64,000 nt of DNA from Mycoplasmopsis gallinacea (GTDB lineage Bacteria > Bacillota_I > Bacilli_A > Mycoplasmatales > Metamycoplasmataceae): the NCBI RefSeq assembly GCF_012220205.1, contig NZ_CP047225.1, forward strand, positions 558,001-622,000, in the 5' to 3' direction. Numbering within the stretch: the stretch's first letter is position 1; every line of letters starts with the position of its first letter. The position numbers and the translations under genes are program-made. This document shows, piece by piece, positions 22,067 through 31,649 of the stretch. The notes beneath the pieces are model-generated. The model was not told the origin of the DNA and ran no database searches. It was given only the letters and a program-made list of their open reading frames with translations.

Positions 22067-22556
22067 AAAATTCACTCCTAACTGCTGTAATGGCTTCTTG
22101 TGGCTGGTTTCTGCCAAGCGTTACTTTTTTTCCTGCATAGGTCAGCTTTGGTCGCAGTGCATAAGCAATGACAGACTTCAAAAATCCATAAGGCTTTTTA
22201 CCATCAAAAGTTTTTGTAGACATAAACCATGTGAAAGCCACAGGAATCCCAAAGTATTTGAGAAATGCTCCCTCTATCATGGAAAGAGGGGGCAAGTTGC
22301 CAAGTATCATCACTGCAAAGAGTGACACGACAAACCATGTCATTTGCGTAAAGGTTATGGGAAACGGAAGTCTAAAATCATTGATAGAATACAGTACCTT
22401 TTCCACAGACCAGATACTGGTATAGCTTCGTATTTTCTTCATGTAATCAATCCTTTCATAAAAAATAGGGGTAGCTGATTGAGCCACCCCGTAAAATAGA
22501 AAATCTGCCAGTAGTAATGTACCGACAGATTTAATAGACGATTTCAAAAATCCCAT
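22050..22556 (-). CDS. Tn916 Orf17, TcpE-family membrane protein
   Basis: 168 residues with two hydrophobic segments in the middle, typical of the TcpE family of conjugation proteins. It overlaps the start of orf16 by 17 bases and the end of orf18, as in Tn916. Ends TAA. Confidence 0.9.
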   Translation of the reverse strand: MGFLKSSIKSVGTLLLADFLFYGVAQSATPIFYERIDYMKKIRSYTSIWSVEKVLYSINDFRLPFPITFTQMTWFVVSLFAVMILGNLPPLSMIEGAFLKYFGIPVAFTWFMSTKTFDGKKPYGFLKSVIAYALRPKLTYAGKKVTLGRNQPQEAITAVRSEFYGISN

Positions 22557-23028
22557 GATTGGTTGAGATAAACGTTCCTGAAAGGTCTAAATCCCGACCA
22601 TAGGCTTGATAATCAATATAGTTTTGAAGACTAGCTGGTACTTCGCCTAAAGCACCCGTTTCTTCAATGTAGTAGCGTGCCACGTCATACATATCATCAC
22701 AATCGGAATGAATGATAATATCCTCTTGATGTTCGCTTAGTTCTTCAATGCTTGAAAAATGAGTGAGCAGAGCAGATAGCTCCGATTGTAATTCTTCGGG
22801 TAATTCCGATACCATTTCCCATAGTCGATTGAGTTCGCCAATGGAAGTGTATTCGTCAACCGTAAAGGGTAACTCGTAGTCATGAATGGCGTATTCCTCA
22901 TATTCATCATTCAAACCGATTTTCTCTTTGACTTCCTCAAAGTCAATGGGAAAGGTAAACCACGCACCGACCAATTCGCCCTCATTGTATTTGCCTAAAT
23001 TCGCAATATAGACTTGCATATCGTCCAT
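22531..23028 (-). CDS. ardA: ArdA antirestriction protein (Tn916 Orf18)
   Basis: A 165-residue, strongly acidic protein that mimics B-form DNA and inhibits type I restriction-modification enzymes, protecting the element on entry. Acidic clusters such as FEEVKEKIGLNDEYEEYAIHD are visible. Mycoplasmas commonly carry type I systems, so it could be relevant in this host. Ends TAA. Intact. Confidence 0.93.
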   Translation of the reverse strand: MDDMQVYIANLGKYNEGELVGAWFTFPIDFEEVKEKIGLNDEYEEYAIHDYELPFTVDEYTSIGELNRLWEMVSELPEELQSELSALLTHFSSIEELSEHQEDIIIHSDCDDMYDVARYYIEETGALGEVPASLQNYIDYQAYGRDLDLSGTFISTNHGIFEIVY

Positions 23029-23144
23029 ATATTCACGTCCTTTCTTTGTAGAGATTCAAAAATCCCTACCGCACTTCGTTTGGTGTACCATTCCTTTGCG
23101 GAACATAAGAAAACCACTTATATTCCACAAAAGAACGGTTTTAT

Positions 23145-23372
23145 TTAAGCACCAATAATGCGATTGAATAGCTCTAGTAAAATGTCTTTTACTCCAGCAG
23201 CGTTGAAGACTAAGCCAACCGCAATAATCGCAATAATTAAAAAGCCAATCAGTTTGCTAAACTCACGCTTGAAGCCAAGATACAAGCCAATCACAACGAT
23301 TGCTAAAAGCACCAGTGATTGAGCGTTTGATAGAAACCAGTTATAAAGGTTTTGTCCAAAATTAATAAAAAT
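23145..23372 (-). CDS. Tn916 Orf19, small membrane protein
   Basis: A hydrophobic product of about 70-75 residues with two membrane segments (SLVLLAIVVIGLYLGF and LIGFLIIAIIAVGLVF). A GAGGAG precedes an ATT codon at 23372; no ATG is suitably placed, so the start is uncertain. Part of the transfer operon between orf20 and ardA. Confidence 0.75.
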   Translation of the reverse strand: MFINFGQNLYNWFLSNAQSLVLLAIVVIGLYLGFKREFSKLIGFLIIAIIAVGLVFNAAGVKDILLELFNRIIGA

Positions 23373-23408
23373 GTTCTCCTCTCTATATTCAATGAATTTG
23401 TATTTGAG

Positions 23409-24614
23409 TTATTTTTTTGTTGTTATCACGTCCTGTTCTTTTACTGACTGTTGCTTCAAAATCTGCTTGTGTCGGTCTGTCAGTTTCGCATGGTCGAGAA
23501 TGTCTTTTACAACCTGCGTCTGGTTGATTTCATCAAGTTTAATCGCAACCTTTAAGGTCGGGGCAACTTGATGAGATAGCCAGTTCAGCGTTCTTTGGAA
23601 GGAGTAAGGCTCTGGTTTTGTGGTTAGTTTTAATCGTTCACGATTGTTCCCAATAAACCAAGCCCATTCTTCATTCAGTTTCCAATCAGAACGAGGTTTG
23701 GAATCGTCTTTATCTACAAAACGGATATACCCATTGATAATTTTAAAGGCGGTATGCTCTGGATTGTCATAGACGAGTAAATCACGGACTGCATAATAGG
23801 CACGCTCATTTTTCAATCGAATCTCAAAACGGTTTTTTACTTCTGCGTCTTCAATGGGAATATCATTTTTCTTGTACTGCTCGTAGTCCTTTTCATAGAT
23901 ACAGAAATAAACTTCACTTTGTAATGAACCGATATAGAGGGTGTTTCCCATACATTCCTTTTCCTCTTTGCGTACCAGTTCGCCACTGCGATAGCTTTTA
24001 AAACTGCGGAAGACGGAGATACATTCTTCCTGTTGGCACTTTTCAGTGAGTACAGGGATATTCAAAATCCCTGTCTTATCGTTAATGGCAAGGTCAAGGC
24101 GTTTCATGACACCGCCAGCGACCAAAACGTCCATAAAGAACTCATACCAGCTTCTTTGTTGTGCCAGAAGATAGCTTTCAAATTGTCTGCACCCACGACC
24201 TTTCAATTCCACCAGAACTCCTTTGTCCAGTTCATGGGAGCAAAGGACGAATATGTCGCCTAAAGCATAATGCTCTGAATAAGAATAGAAACCATAGTCC
24301 TCATGAAGAAAATAGGACAGTTTCAGTTGTAAGATGTTTTCGACCACCTGCTGTACGTCTGTTGTCGGAAAGCGAATCCTTACATAATCAAACAGCATTT
24401 CAAGGGGAGCGTCGGGATTGAAGCGTTCCAGAGCTTCCCAAAGGGACTGCTGTAAATCCTCTGATGGCTTGACTTTTCCTGTTTCAATATCGCTTAGATA
24501 CTGCCTTGTAATACCAGTCGCAACAGCTAAACGGTTTTGAGATAGTCCATAAGCCAAGCGTTTTTCTTTTAAATGCTGTAACCAAGTTTGTTCATTCAGT
24601 AAAAATCCCTCCAA
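23409..24614 (-). CDS. Tn916 Orf20, MobT/Rep_trans relaxase
   Basis: 401 residues: an N-terminal Xre-like helix-turn-helix (LSQNRLAVATGITRQYLSDI) and a replication-initiator (Rep_trans) type nuclease domain with RLDLAINDKTGIL. It nicks at oriT in the adjacent interval to start transfer. Ends TAA, intact. Confidence 0.93.
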   Translation of the reverse strand: MEGFLLNEQTWLQHLKEKRLAYGLSQNRLAVATGITRQYLSDIETGKVKPSEDLQQSLWEALERFNPDAPLEMLFDYVRIRFPTTDVQQVVENILQLKLSYFLHEDYGFYSYSEHYALGDIFVLCSHELDKGVLVELKGRGCRQFESYLLAQQRSWYEFFMDVLVAGGVMKRLDLAINDKTGILNIPVLTEKCQQEECISVFRSFKSYRSGELVRKEEKECMGNTLYIGSLQSEVYFCIYEKDYEQYKKNDIPIEDAEVKNRFEIRLKNERAYYAVRDLLVYDNPEHTAFKIINGYIRFVDKDDSKPRSDWKLNEEWAWFIGNNRERLKLTTKPEPYSFQRTLNWLSHQVAPTLKVAIKLDEINQTQVVKDILDHAKLTDRHKQILKQQSVKEQDVITTKK

Positions 24615-24793
24615 TCAAAAAGGCGTATGTCAACTTTTAAAGCCCATTTGACATACGCTGAAATTTTGTAAATCCCTTGTAACCAAAGGATTTTCTAATG
24701 TTTTTTTGACTGTTTCCTGTCGATTTGTACCCCCCCTGTTAGATACGGGGGGGTTAAGTGCTGGCGTGGCTATTGCCACACCAGTCAGCAAGA
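24615..24793. other. oriT: oriT region of Tn916
   Basis: The interval between orf20 and orf21, where Tn916 oriT has been mapped. It holds a G/C hairpin (ACCCCCCC with GGGGGGGT, about 24729-24754) unlike anything else in the window. In this host orf21 translation would run 8 codons into it through the UGA stop. Confidence 0.75.
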
Positions 24794-26178
24794 TCAGTCC
24801 ACACCTGCGACTTCCGCTTCGCACGTCGCCTGCGTGGACTGTCTGCTGTTGGATAACTTTTTAATTTCCTCCAAGAAATCATATCCTTTTGGTACAAGGG
24901 GAGTATAAAACTCTGATATGACACTTGTTCCTACATCAACATAGCCACGACCTTTGATTCGCTTTAAGAAGAAATCCTTTTGTACGTCACTGCCAAACAT
25001 CATGCCATAGCCCATTTCAGACATACGACCTAAAGCCACTCTGAAATTAAACTGATCACGGATTCCGTCGCCTAAATATTTTGCGTCTGGACGTTGACAA
25101 GCCAGTATTAGAAAGAAGCCAGCTTGACGACCTAACATGACAATCTGTTTCAGCTTATTCATAACTGCGGTGTTTTCTTTTGTTCCCAGCATTTCCATGA
25201 AAGCGACGTATTCATCAAAGATTAAGAAGTGTGCCGGAAGACCTAAGTAAGCATAATTTTTGCCAGTCTTATAGTTCTTCATCTGCTTCATTTCCTCACT
25301 ACGTTTCATCATTTCTTCATAGAATGTTTCAATGCAAGAAAGCAAGTCTTCTTTTCTATAGTAGACATTTGCCATCACAGAACCTAAGTCCGCAAGGTCA
25401 GCATTTTTCGGGTCAAGAATATACAGTTTTGAATCTGTATGAAGCAAGGCTTCAATCAGTGTCAGCATAAAGTAAGTTTTACCGCCACCTGTACCACCAG
25501 CAATCAACATATGAGGGAGCTTATCATATTCCCACCATACGTTTTTCATTAAGCGAAGTTTACCATCTTTAGCTTCTACTTCATCAATAGAAATACGACT
25601 GGCTATGGTGTCATAGAGCAAAGTATATTCCACACAGGAATCCTTTAACTCTTTATCCGTCAGCTCACAGTACAAGCCACTCTCAATTTCTTTTCCAAGT
25701 GTAAGAGTTGGTCTTGATATTTTCCCAGCGTGATTTCCACCCGTATCTGTATCAAGCCATTTTTAAGTCGATAATACATTTTAGGGAAGTAGGTTATCTT
25801 TTCCTTTGTACGACCAGCACTATCTTTAAAGAAACCCTCTGTTTTGACCTGTTCAGATTCATACCACTTGTTTTCAAGTATCATCTTTGCCAGTTTTTGA
25901 TGGTGTTAAAGTTGTTTAACCGTATCATAGCGAACCCGTTTGAATACAAACGCTACCAGCAAGCAGATAAGAATTGCGACACTGAAACTGATAATTAAAT
26001 AGGGAATGTCAATCTTATCTGCTTGTGATAGGTTAAAATCCTGCCAGTTGATCTGCTGGATTGTCTTCACATGAAACAGTCCGACAACCAGCAGGAAAAC
26101 AGGCAGGAGTGACGCTATCGTAAAATGAAAGACTAAATCTTTAACAGATGGGCGAATCCTTTTACCACGCTGTTTCAT
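24794..26178 (-). pseudogene. Tn916 Orf21, FtsK/SpoIIIE coupling protein, broken twice
   Basis: The normal 461-residue coupling ATPase has two N-terminal membrane helices, then a P-loop (GGTGGGKTYF) and Walker B (FLIFDEYVAF). Here the frame from ATG 26178 stops at an in-frame TAA (25908-25906) after YDTVKQL, where the known protein has Tyr. The same frame resumes at 25905 but shifts near 25690 by loss of one G after HLEKKL. The remaining ATPase part is open from about 25675 to UGA 24794. A coupling protein is needed to recruit the relaxosome, so transfer is probably disabled. Confidence 0.87.
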
Positions 26179-26206
26179 GCGAAAAAGTCTCCTTTCTACC
26201 TAGCGA

Positions 26207-26593
26207 CTATTTGTCTTGTGTCGGTTCTTTCTTTGCTTGTGGTTGAGCTTTGAATGAACTAGAATCCTTTGTCAGCACAATATCGTCTGCCTTGATATAC
26301 CAGTCAACATCTGCTCCTTGATAGGTGGCAGTAGCAACGGTGTCCGCAATGGGATTGATAAGTTCCACCCGTGCGTTATAATCAAACTCTTTCAAAGGCA
26401 CGCTGGCAGGAATACTTACTTGAATCATGCGTCCTTGTCCTTTGGATTTTAAGTCATAGGTACGTTCCTTGATTTCATCTGAAACCGACCCGTCTTCATT
26501 TTGGATTCTCACTTCACGACGTAGAGCAGAGAATTTCAATTCTCCAAAAGTCGTGTCTTTATCTAATACAATGCCATTTGCTAATCTCATCAT
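26207..26593 (-). CDS. Tn916 Orf22, conserved accessory protein
   Basis: 128 residues, related in sequence to Orf23 (both contain LNFSALR- or LEFAGED-like starts, a YDL or YNL motif, and a C-terminal DDxxL). No membrane segment. It belongs to the YdcP-like family of conjugative transposons; biochemical role unknown. Ends TAG. Confidence 0.85.
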   Translation of the reverse strand: MMRLANGIVLDKDTTFGELKFSALRREVRIQNEDGSVSDEIKERTYDLKSKGQGRMIQVSIPASVPLKEFDYNARVELINPIADTVATATYQGADVDWYIKADDIVLTKDSSSFKAQPQAKKEPTQDK

Positions 26594-26608
26594 TTTTCCT
26601 CTCTTTCT

Positions 26609-26923
26609 TTATTCTTTTATCATGTCGTCAGCATGTAAAAGGTAATTTGTAAAACCACGAGTGCCGATTTTGTAGCCCTCTGCGGTAATACGTGGATTGA
26701 CTAACTTCACACGTTCCTCAAAGCCGAAATGTTTTTCGCCAGCTTCAGCAGGAAGCACCACCACAATATCATCTGCTCTTTGAACATCAGAATAGAGATT
26801 ATAGCTTCTTGATAAGACAGTTAGCCGTCCATTGATTCTTCGCTGAACGACTTTATCCTCGCCAGCAAATTCTAAATTGCCGAATGTTTTTTCCATGTTG
26901 GGAATCACAAATTTAAGTTCCAT
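26609..26923 (-). CDS. Tn916 Orf23, conserved accessory protein
   Basis: 104 residues, paralogous to Orf22 and the first substantial gene of the transfer operon. Intact, ends TAA. Function unknown. Confidence 0.85.
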   Translation of the reverse strand: MELKFVIPNMEKTFGNLEFAGEDKVVQRRINGRLTVLSRSYNLYSDVQRADDIVVVLPAEAGEKHFGFEERVKLVNPRITAEGYKIGTRGFTNYLLHADDMIKE

Positions 26924-26946
26924 ATTTTTACCTATCCTTTCTTTTT

Positions 26947-27021
26947 TTATTGGCTGAATGAATGTTTGATGGTCTTAAAGAGTGGGGAACGACCTTTTGA
27001 TTCTTGATTTTTTGTTTTCAT
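26947..27021 (-). CDS. Short peptide at the start of the Tn916 transfer operon
   Basis: A 24-codon frame (MKTKNQESKGRSPLFKTIKH...) with a well-spaced GGAAGTGAA upstream, just before orf23. It is basic and has no known domain. Its good ribosome site suggests translation; it could be a leader or a tiny transfer protein. Confidence 0.5.
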   Translation of the reverse strand: MKTKNQESKGRSPLFKTIKHSFSQ

Positions 27022-27260
27022 AAGTTCACTTCCTTTCAAAATCGGGTAAAAAAATAGACACCTCATTTTTTGAAGTGTCTACCTATTAAATATTCAAATT
27101 TTATTGGAAGTATCTTTATATCTTCACTTTTCAAGGATAAATCGTCGTATCAAAGCTCATTCATAAGTAGTAAATTAGTAGTAAATTGAGTGGTTTTGAC
27201 CTTGATAAAGTGTGATAAGTCCAGTTTTTATGAGGATAACTAGATTTTTATGCTATTTTT
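27022..27260. promoter_or_regulatory. Left end of Tn916: promoter hairpin and integrase sites
   Basis: A palindrome (TAGACACCT with AAGTGTCTA, about 27055-27081) is followed by two tandem 11-mers at 27165-27186 (AAGTAGTAAAT, TAGTAGTAAAT), matching those at the int end and serving as integrase arm sites. The terminal imperfect repeat reaches about 27254. No gene. Confidence 0.7.
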
Positions 27261-27346
27261 TTTATAAAAATTGCATATTTTAGGGCACTTTTGTAGCAAA
27301 TTTATTACAAATGGTTATAAAAACTAGAGTAAAAGATGCAAAAAGG

Positions 27347-27352
27347 TATAAT
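27347..27352 (+). promoter_or_regulatory. Promoter -10 box of adh
   Basis: TATAAT 62 bases upstream of the adh ATG, about 85 bases outside the transposon end. The host promoter therefore survived insertion. A GGAGG lies 5 bases before the start codon. Confidence 0.6.
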
Positions 27353-27413
27353 AAAATAAGGATATAGATTTTTTATTGCTATATTTCCTGTATTTTAAAA
27401 CTTTGGAGGTCTT

Positions 27414-28481
27414 ATGAAAGGTTTTGCAATGAAAAAAATTGGACAAGTAGGTTGAATCGAAAAAGATAAACCTAAATGTGGTCCAAACGATGCATTAATT
27501 AAACCATTAGCTGTTGCTCCTTGTACTTCAGATATTCACACTGTGTATGAAGGGGGCATTGGTGAAAGAACCGATATGATTTTAGGTCATGAATTTTGTG
27601 GTGAAGTAGCTGAAGTAGGTAGTGAAGTTAAAGATTTTAAAGTAGGAGATAAAGTTCTTGTAGCTGCTATTACACCTAATTGAAATAGCAAAGAAGCTCA
27701 ATCAGGTTATCCAATGCATTCAGGTGGAATGCTTGCTGGATGAAAATTCTCTAATGTTAAAGATGGAGTTTTTGCTGAATATGTTCATGTTAATGATGCA
27801 GATGCAAACTTAGCACATATGCCTGAGGGTATGGATTATGGTGTAGCTTGTATGCTTAGTGATATGCTTCCAACTGGATTTCATGCTGCTGAACTTGCAG
27901 ATATTCAATTTGGTGATGTAGTTGCTGTATTTGGGCTTGGTCCTGTTGGGCTTATGGCAACAGCAGCTGTAAATTTAAAAGGTGCTGGAAGAATTATTGT
28001 AGTAGATACAAAAGAATTAGCTTTTAAAGTGGCTAAAGAATATGGAGCTACTGATTTTGTAGATTTTAAAAAAGAAGATGTTGTTGCAAAAATTATGGAG
28101 CTTACAAATGGTGAAGGAGTTGATAAAGTAGTTATTGCTGGTGGAAATCAAAGTGTGCTTAAAACAGCTATTACCATCTTAAAGCCTGGTGGTAAAATTG
28201 GTAATGTAAATTACTTTGGTGAAGGTGAATATCTTCAAATCCCTAGAGCAGAATGAGGTGTAGGGATGAGTCATAAACAAATTTTAGGTGGACTTATGCC
28301 TGGTGGTCGTTTAAGATTAGAAAAACTAGCTAGATTAATTACTTATGGCAAAATTGATCCATCAAAAATGATTACTCACCGCCTTGAAGGTTTTGAAGCA
28401 ATTGAAACTGCTTTAGAGCTTATGAAAAATAAACCCGAAGGTTTAATTAAGCCAGTTGTAATTATTAGTAAAGATAAATAG
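27414..28481 (+). CDS. adh: Zinc-dependent secondary alcohol dehydrogenase
   Basis: 355 residues, co-linear with the TbADH type of secondary alcohol dehydrogenase. The catalytic zinc ligands are in place: Cys37, His59 (GHEF) and Asp150. The conserved PMHSGGMLAGWKFSN and PGGRLR are present, so secondary alcohols such as 2-propanol are the likely substrate. In TbADH, Gly198, Ser199, Arg200 and Tyr218 bind the NADP phosphate; here they are Asp198, Thr199, Lys200 and Phe218. The Asp should repel the phosphate, so I predict a preference for NAD. Three internal TGA codons encode Trp. Confidence 0.88.
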
Positions 28482-28490
28482 AAATGAGCT

Positions 28491-28520
28491 AAAAACATAG
28501 GCAATTTGCTTATGTTTTTT
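28491..28520 (+). terminator. Terminator after adh
   Basis: AAACATA and TATGTTT arms with a short loop and a T-run, 10 bases after the adh stop. Confidence 0.7.
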
Positions 28521-28568
28521 CAATTCCAATCAAGCTATTAATTTGGCATATTTGATAAAATAAGAACT

Positions 28569-30308
28569 ATGAATTCAAATGAACAAATTCTTAATCTCCT
28601 TACTAAAGTTCCTAGAAAACCAGGAGTTTATCTTTGGAAAAATGCTCAAGGAGAAGTAATTTACATTGGTAAAGCAGTTAATTTATATAACCGTATGCAT
28701 CAGTATTTTAAAGGAGCTATTAACTCTTATAAAACCCATGCAATGGTAAGTAATATTGCAAGTTTTGATTTTATTGTTACCGAAAATAATAAATCAGCTT
28801 TTGTGCTTGAAAAAAATTACATTGAGCAGTATAAACCTAAATATAATGTGCAACTTCTTGATGATAAAAGATATCCATATCTTAAAATTAAGCTCACAGA
28901 TAAATTAGAAATTTCATCAACTTTTAGAATCGGACAAGCTGATAAAAACAATTATTATTATGGTCCATTTCCACCTGGTGAAAATATTCGCGGCTTAATT
29001 AAAGTGCTTCAAAGAATTTTTTTATATGAAAATGGACTTCCTATTATTAATAAAAGCAGATCATACTGAGAAGAAAAATTTCATGAGCTAATTTTACTTT
29101 TAAAACTTAAGGATAATTCATTTTTAGATCATCTTTATTCAAAAATGCAAAAAGCTTCTGATAGTATGAATTTTGAATTAGCCCTTGAATATAAAAAAGC
29201 TTATTTAGTGCTTAAAAATATGAAAGATATTCAAATTTCAGAAATTTCTGTGTTTAAAAATATTGATGTGATTTCAATTATTGAGCAAGATGATTATTTA
29301 CTTTTTTATGTAATTATGTACCGTTATGGAGTTCAAATAAATCACTTTTTCCACGTATCAGAAGCAATTGGGGTCAAAGAACAAATTATTGAAAATTTTA
29401 TTTTTTCACTATATCATTCTAAAAATGAAATCCCGGATAAATTGGTGTTAGATGAAAAATATAAGGACATTTTCCTTGATGAAAATCTCACTTCTAAAGT
29501 AGTCTTTCCTAAAATTGGAATCTTGCATAAACTACTTGAACGAGCCTTAATTAACAATAAAGAAATGGCTAATGTTCATTTAGAAAATCTTAAGAGTAAA
29601 AAAGAGCAAAAAGATTTATTATGAAGCGAAGTTATCGAATTTTTAGGCTCAAAAGTTGAAAGCAACCCTACTATTTATCTTTTTGATAACTCCAATTTAA
29701 ATAATAATTTCCCAGTTGGAGTAACTGTTGCTTTCCAAAATGGAGAGCCAAATAAAATGCTTTATCGTAAATTTAACCATGAAAAAACAGTGACTAAAGA
29801 TTCAAGAAAAAGTGATGTAGAGTATATGTATCAAACAATTTATAAATATTTTGAATCAAATTGAAAATTCCTTAAAGATGATGATATTTTTATTGTTGAT
29901 GGTGCAATTATGCAAATTAATGAAGCTTTAAGAGCTATCAAAAATTTAGGGATTAATCGAAAAATTAAACTTTATTCACTTGTAAAAAATGATTACCATA
30001 AAACAAGCAAATTGCTTGATTCAAGTGGTGATGAAATTGCAATCAAAAATAGAAACATTTTTAACTTTTTAGCAAGAATGCAAGTTGAAGTTGACCGATT
30101 TGCAAAAACATACCTTAGAAAAAAACATATCAATAGCACCTTTGAATCTAAGCTAACTCAAATTAAAGGAATTGGTAAAAAAACTGAACAAATTCTTTTA
30201 AAAACTTTCCAAAATTATTCTAATATTGCTAACGCAAGTTTTGAAGAAATTGAAAAGGTAACAAATAAAAAAATTGCTAAAATAATTAAAGAAAATTACA
30301 AGTTGTAA
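28569..30308 (+). CDS. uvrC: UvrABC excinuclease subunit C
   Basis: 579 residues. The N-terminal GIY-YIG nuclease (KPGVYLWKN, VIYIGKAVNLYNRMHQYF) makes the 3' incision. A UVR-type helical region lies near residue 195, the RNase H-like 5' nuclease follows (IFIVDGAIMQINEAL around 445), and the C-terminus carries helix-hairpin-helix motifs (KLTQIKGIGKKTEQILL). The length is normal for mycoplasmas. Internal TGA codons are Trp. It lies between adh and the pdh operon, with its own start after the adh terminator. Confidence 0.93.
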
Positions 30309-30491
30309 AAAATTTTACAATATATAAATAACTTTAAAAATATGAAAAAAGTATTAAAAAACTAAAAAATATAACACTTTAAATACCAAAAAGAGTAAAA
30401 TTATAAATATAAATTTATATGTATTTTTGAAGAAATCATATTTCTTATAAAATTTTTTACAAAACAACAAATTTAATTCAGAAAGGAATAT
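30309..30491 (+). promoter_or_regulatory. AT-rich interval before the pdh operon
   Basis: No gene. Several TATAAAT-like boxes (for example near 30408) and a GAAAGGAAT ribosome site before pdhA suggest that the pdh promoter lies here; I cannot fix its position. Confidence 0.4.
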
Positions 30492-31637
30492 ATGGCTGAA
30501 GCACAAAAAAAATATAAATATGCCTTAAATTCAGATGGAAGTCTTAATGTTATGAATAACCCAGATGAAATGGTTAGATTCTTAGACATTGACGGAAATT
30601 TAGATACTAAAGGTAAATGAGTAAAAAAAGGATACAAACCATCTCTTTCAAATGAACAGTTACTTGAAGCATACAAATGAATGGTTCTTTCTAGACAACA
30701 AGATGTTTACATGTTGCAATTACAAAGACAAGGAAGAATGCTTACATTTGCTCCAAACTTAGGAGAAGAAGCTCTTCAAGTTGCTACTGCATTTGCAATG
30801 AACAAAGAAAAAGATTGATTCTTACCTGCTTTTAGATCAAATGCTGCAATGCTTGCTTTAGGTGTTCCAATGGTAAACCAAATGAAATACTGAAATGGTA
30901 ATGAATGAGGATCACATATGCCTGATGGTGTAAAAGTGGTTCCAATTAATATCGTTATCGCATCTCAAATTTCAAATACAGCTGGAGTTGCTTATGCTTT
31001 AAAACATAGAAAAACTGGTGGAGTTGCTGTTACATTTATCGGTAATGGTGGAACAACTGAAGGAGAATTTTCAGAAGCTATTAACTTTGCTGCCGTGCAA
31101 GAATGACCTGCTGTTTTCTGTGTAAATAACAACCAATGAGCAATTTCAACACCTAACCACTTTGAATCAATTGCTGCTACAATTTCAGGAAAAGCACAAG
31201 CTTATGGATGTGCCGGAGTTCGTGTAGATGGAAACGACTTTTTAGCAAGTTATTAAGTAATTAAAGATGCTATTGAATACACAAGAAATGAATCAAAACC
31301 AATTATCGTTGAGTTTGTAACATGACGTCAAGGACCTCATACTACTTCAGATAACCCAAGAATTTACCGTACAGAAGCACAAGAAAAAGAAGAAGAAAAA
31401 TGAGAACCAATGCACCGTTTTGAAAAATACTTAATGGACAATGGAATTCTTACTGAAGAATCTAAAAACCAAATTTGAGAAGATTCACTTAATGTTGCAA
31501 AAGAAACCTTTGTTGAAAGTTTAAAAGATATTGATACAAAAATTGAAGATATTTTTGACTACACATATGCAGAATTACCAAAAGAACTTCTAGAACAAAA
31601 AGAAGAAGCAATTAAATTTTGAAAAGACCACAAATAA
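30492..31637 (+). pseudogene. pdhA: Pyruvate dehydrogenase E1 alpha with a premature stop
   Basis: The frame is 381 codons long and clearly PdhA, but codon 255 is TAA (31254-31256): FLASY is followed by stop and then VIKDAIEYTRNESKP in the same frame. Related proteins have a sense codon there (probably GAA). TAA is a stop in mycoplasmas, so the product would lose its last third. The thiamine-diphosphate motif is present as GNGGTTEG ... VNNNQWA; the first Asp of the usual GDG is Asn here, which is also unusual for a metal ligand. Downstream pdhB, pdhC and pdhD are intact. One base decides this, so it needs confirmation from reads. Confidence 0.85.
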
Positions 31638-31649
31638 GAAGGAGTAATA

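Larger units (their letters stand above)
9229..27260. mobile_element. Tn916: Tn916-family conjugative transposon carrying tet(M)
   Basis: The gene order int-xis-orf5-orf8-orf7-orf9-orf6-tet(M)-orf12-orf13 to orf23 is that of Tn916, read on the minus strand. The ends carry the imperfect inverted repeat of this family: AGTATAAATTTCTAATTATC from 9233, and its partner ending near 27254. Placing the ends at about 9229 and 27260 gives roughly 18.03 kb, the size of Tn916. Exact ends are uncertain by a few bases because coupling sequences are AT-rich. GC content is visibly higher than the host, and Trp is TGG throughout, so it was acquired from a standard-code bacterium. Two conjugation genes are damaged (orf16, orf21). 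Confidence 0.95.

Noticed and set aside
9191-27290. Target-site duplication for Tn916
   Set aside because: Short AT-rich similarities flank both ends, but Tn916 does not duplicate its target; they are coupling-sequence noise.
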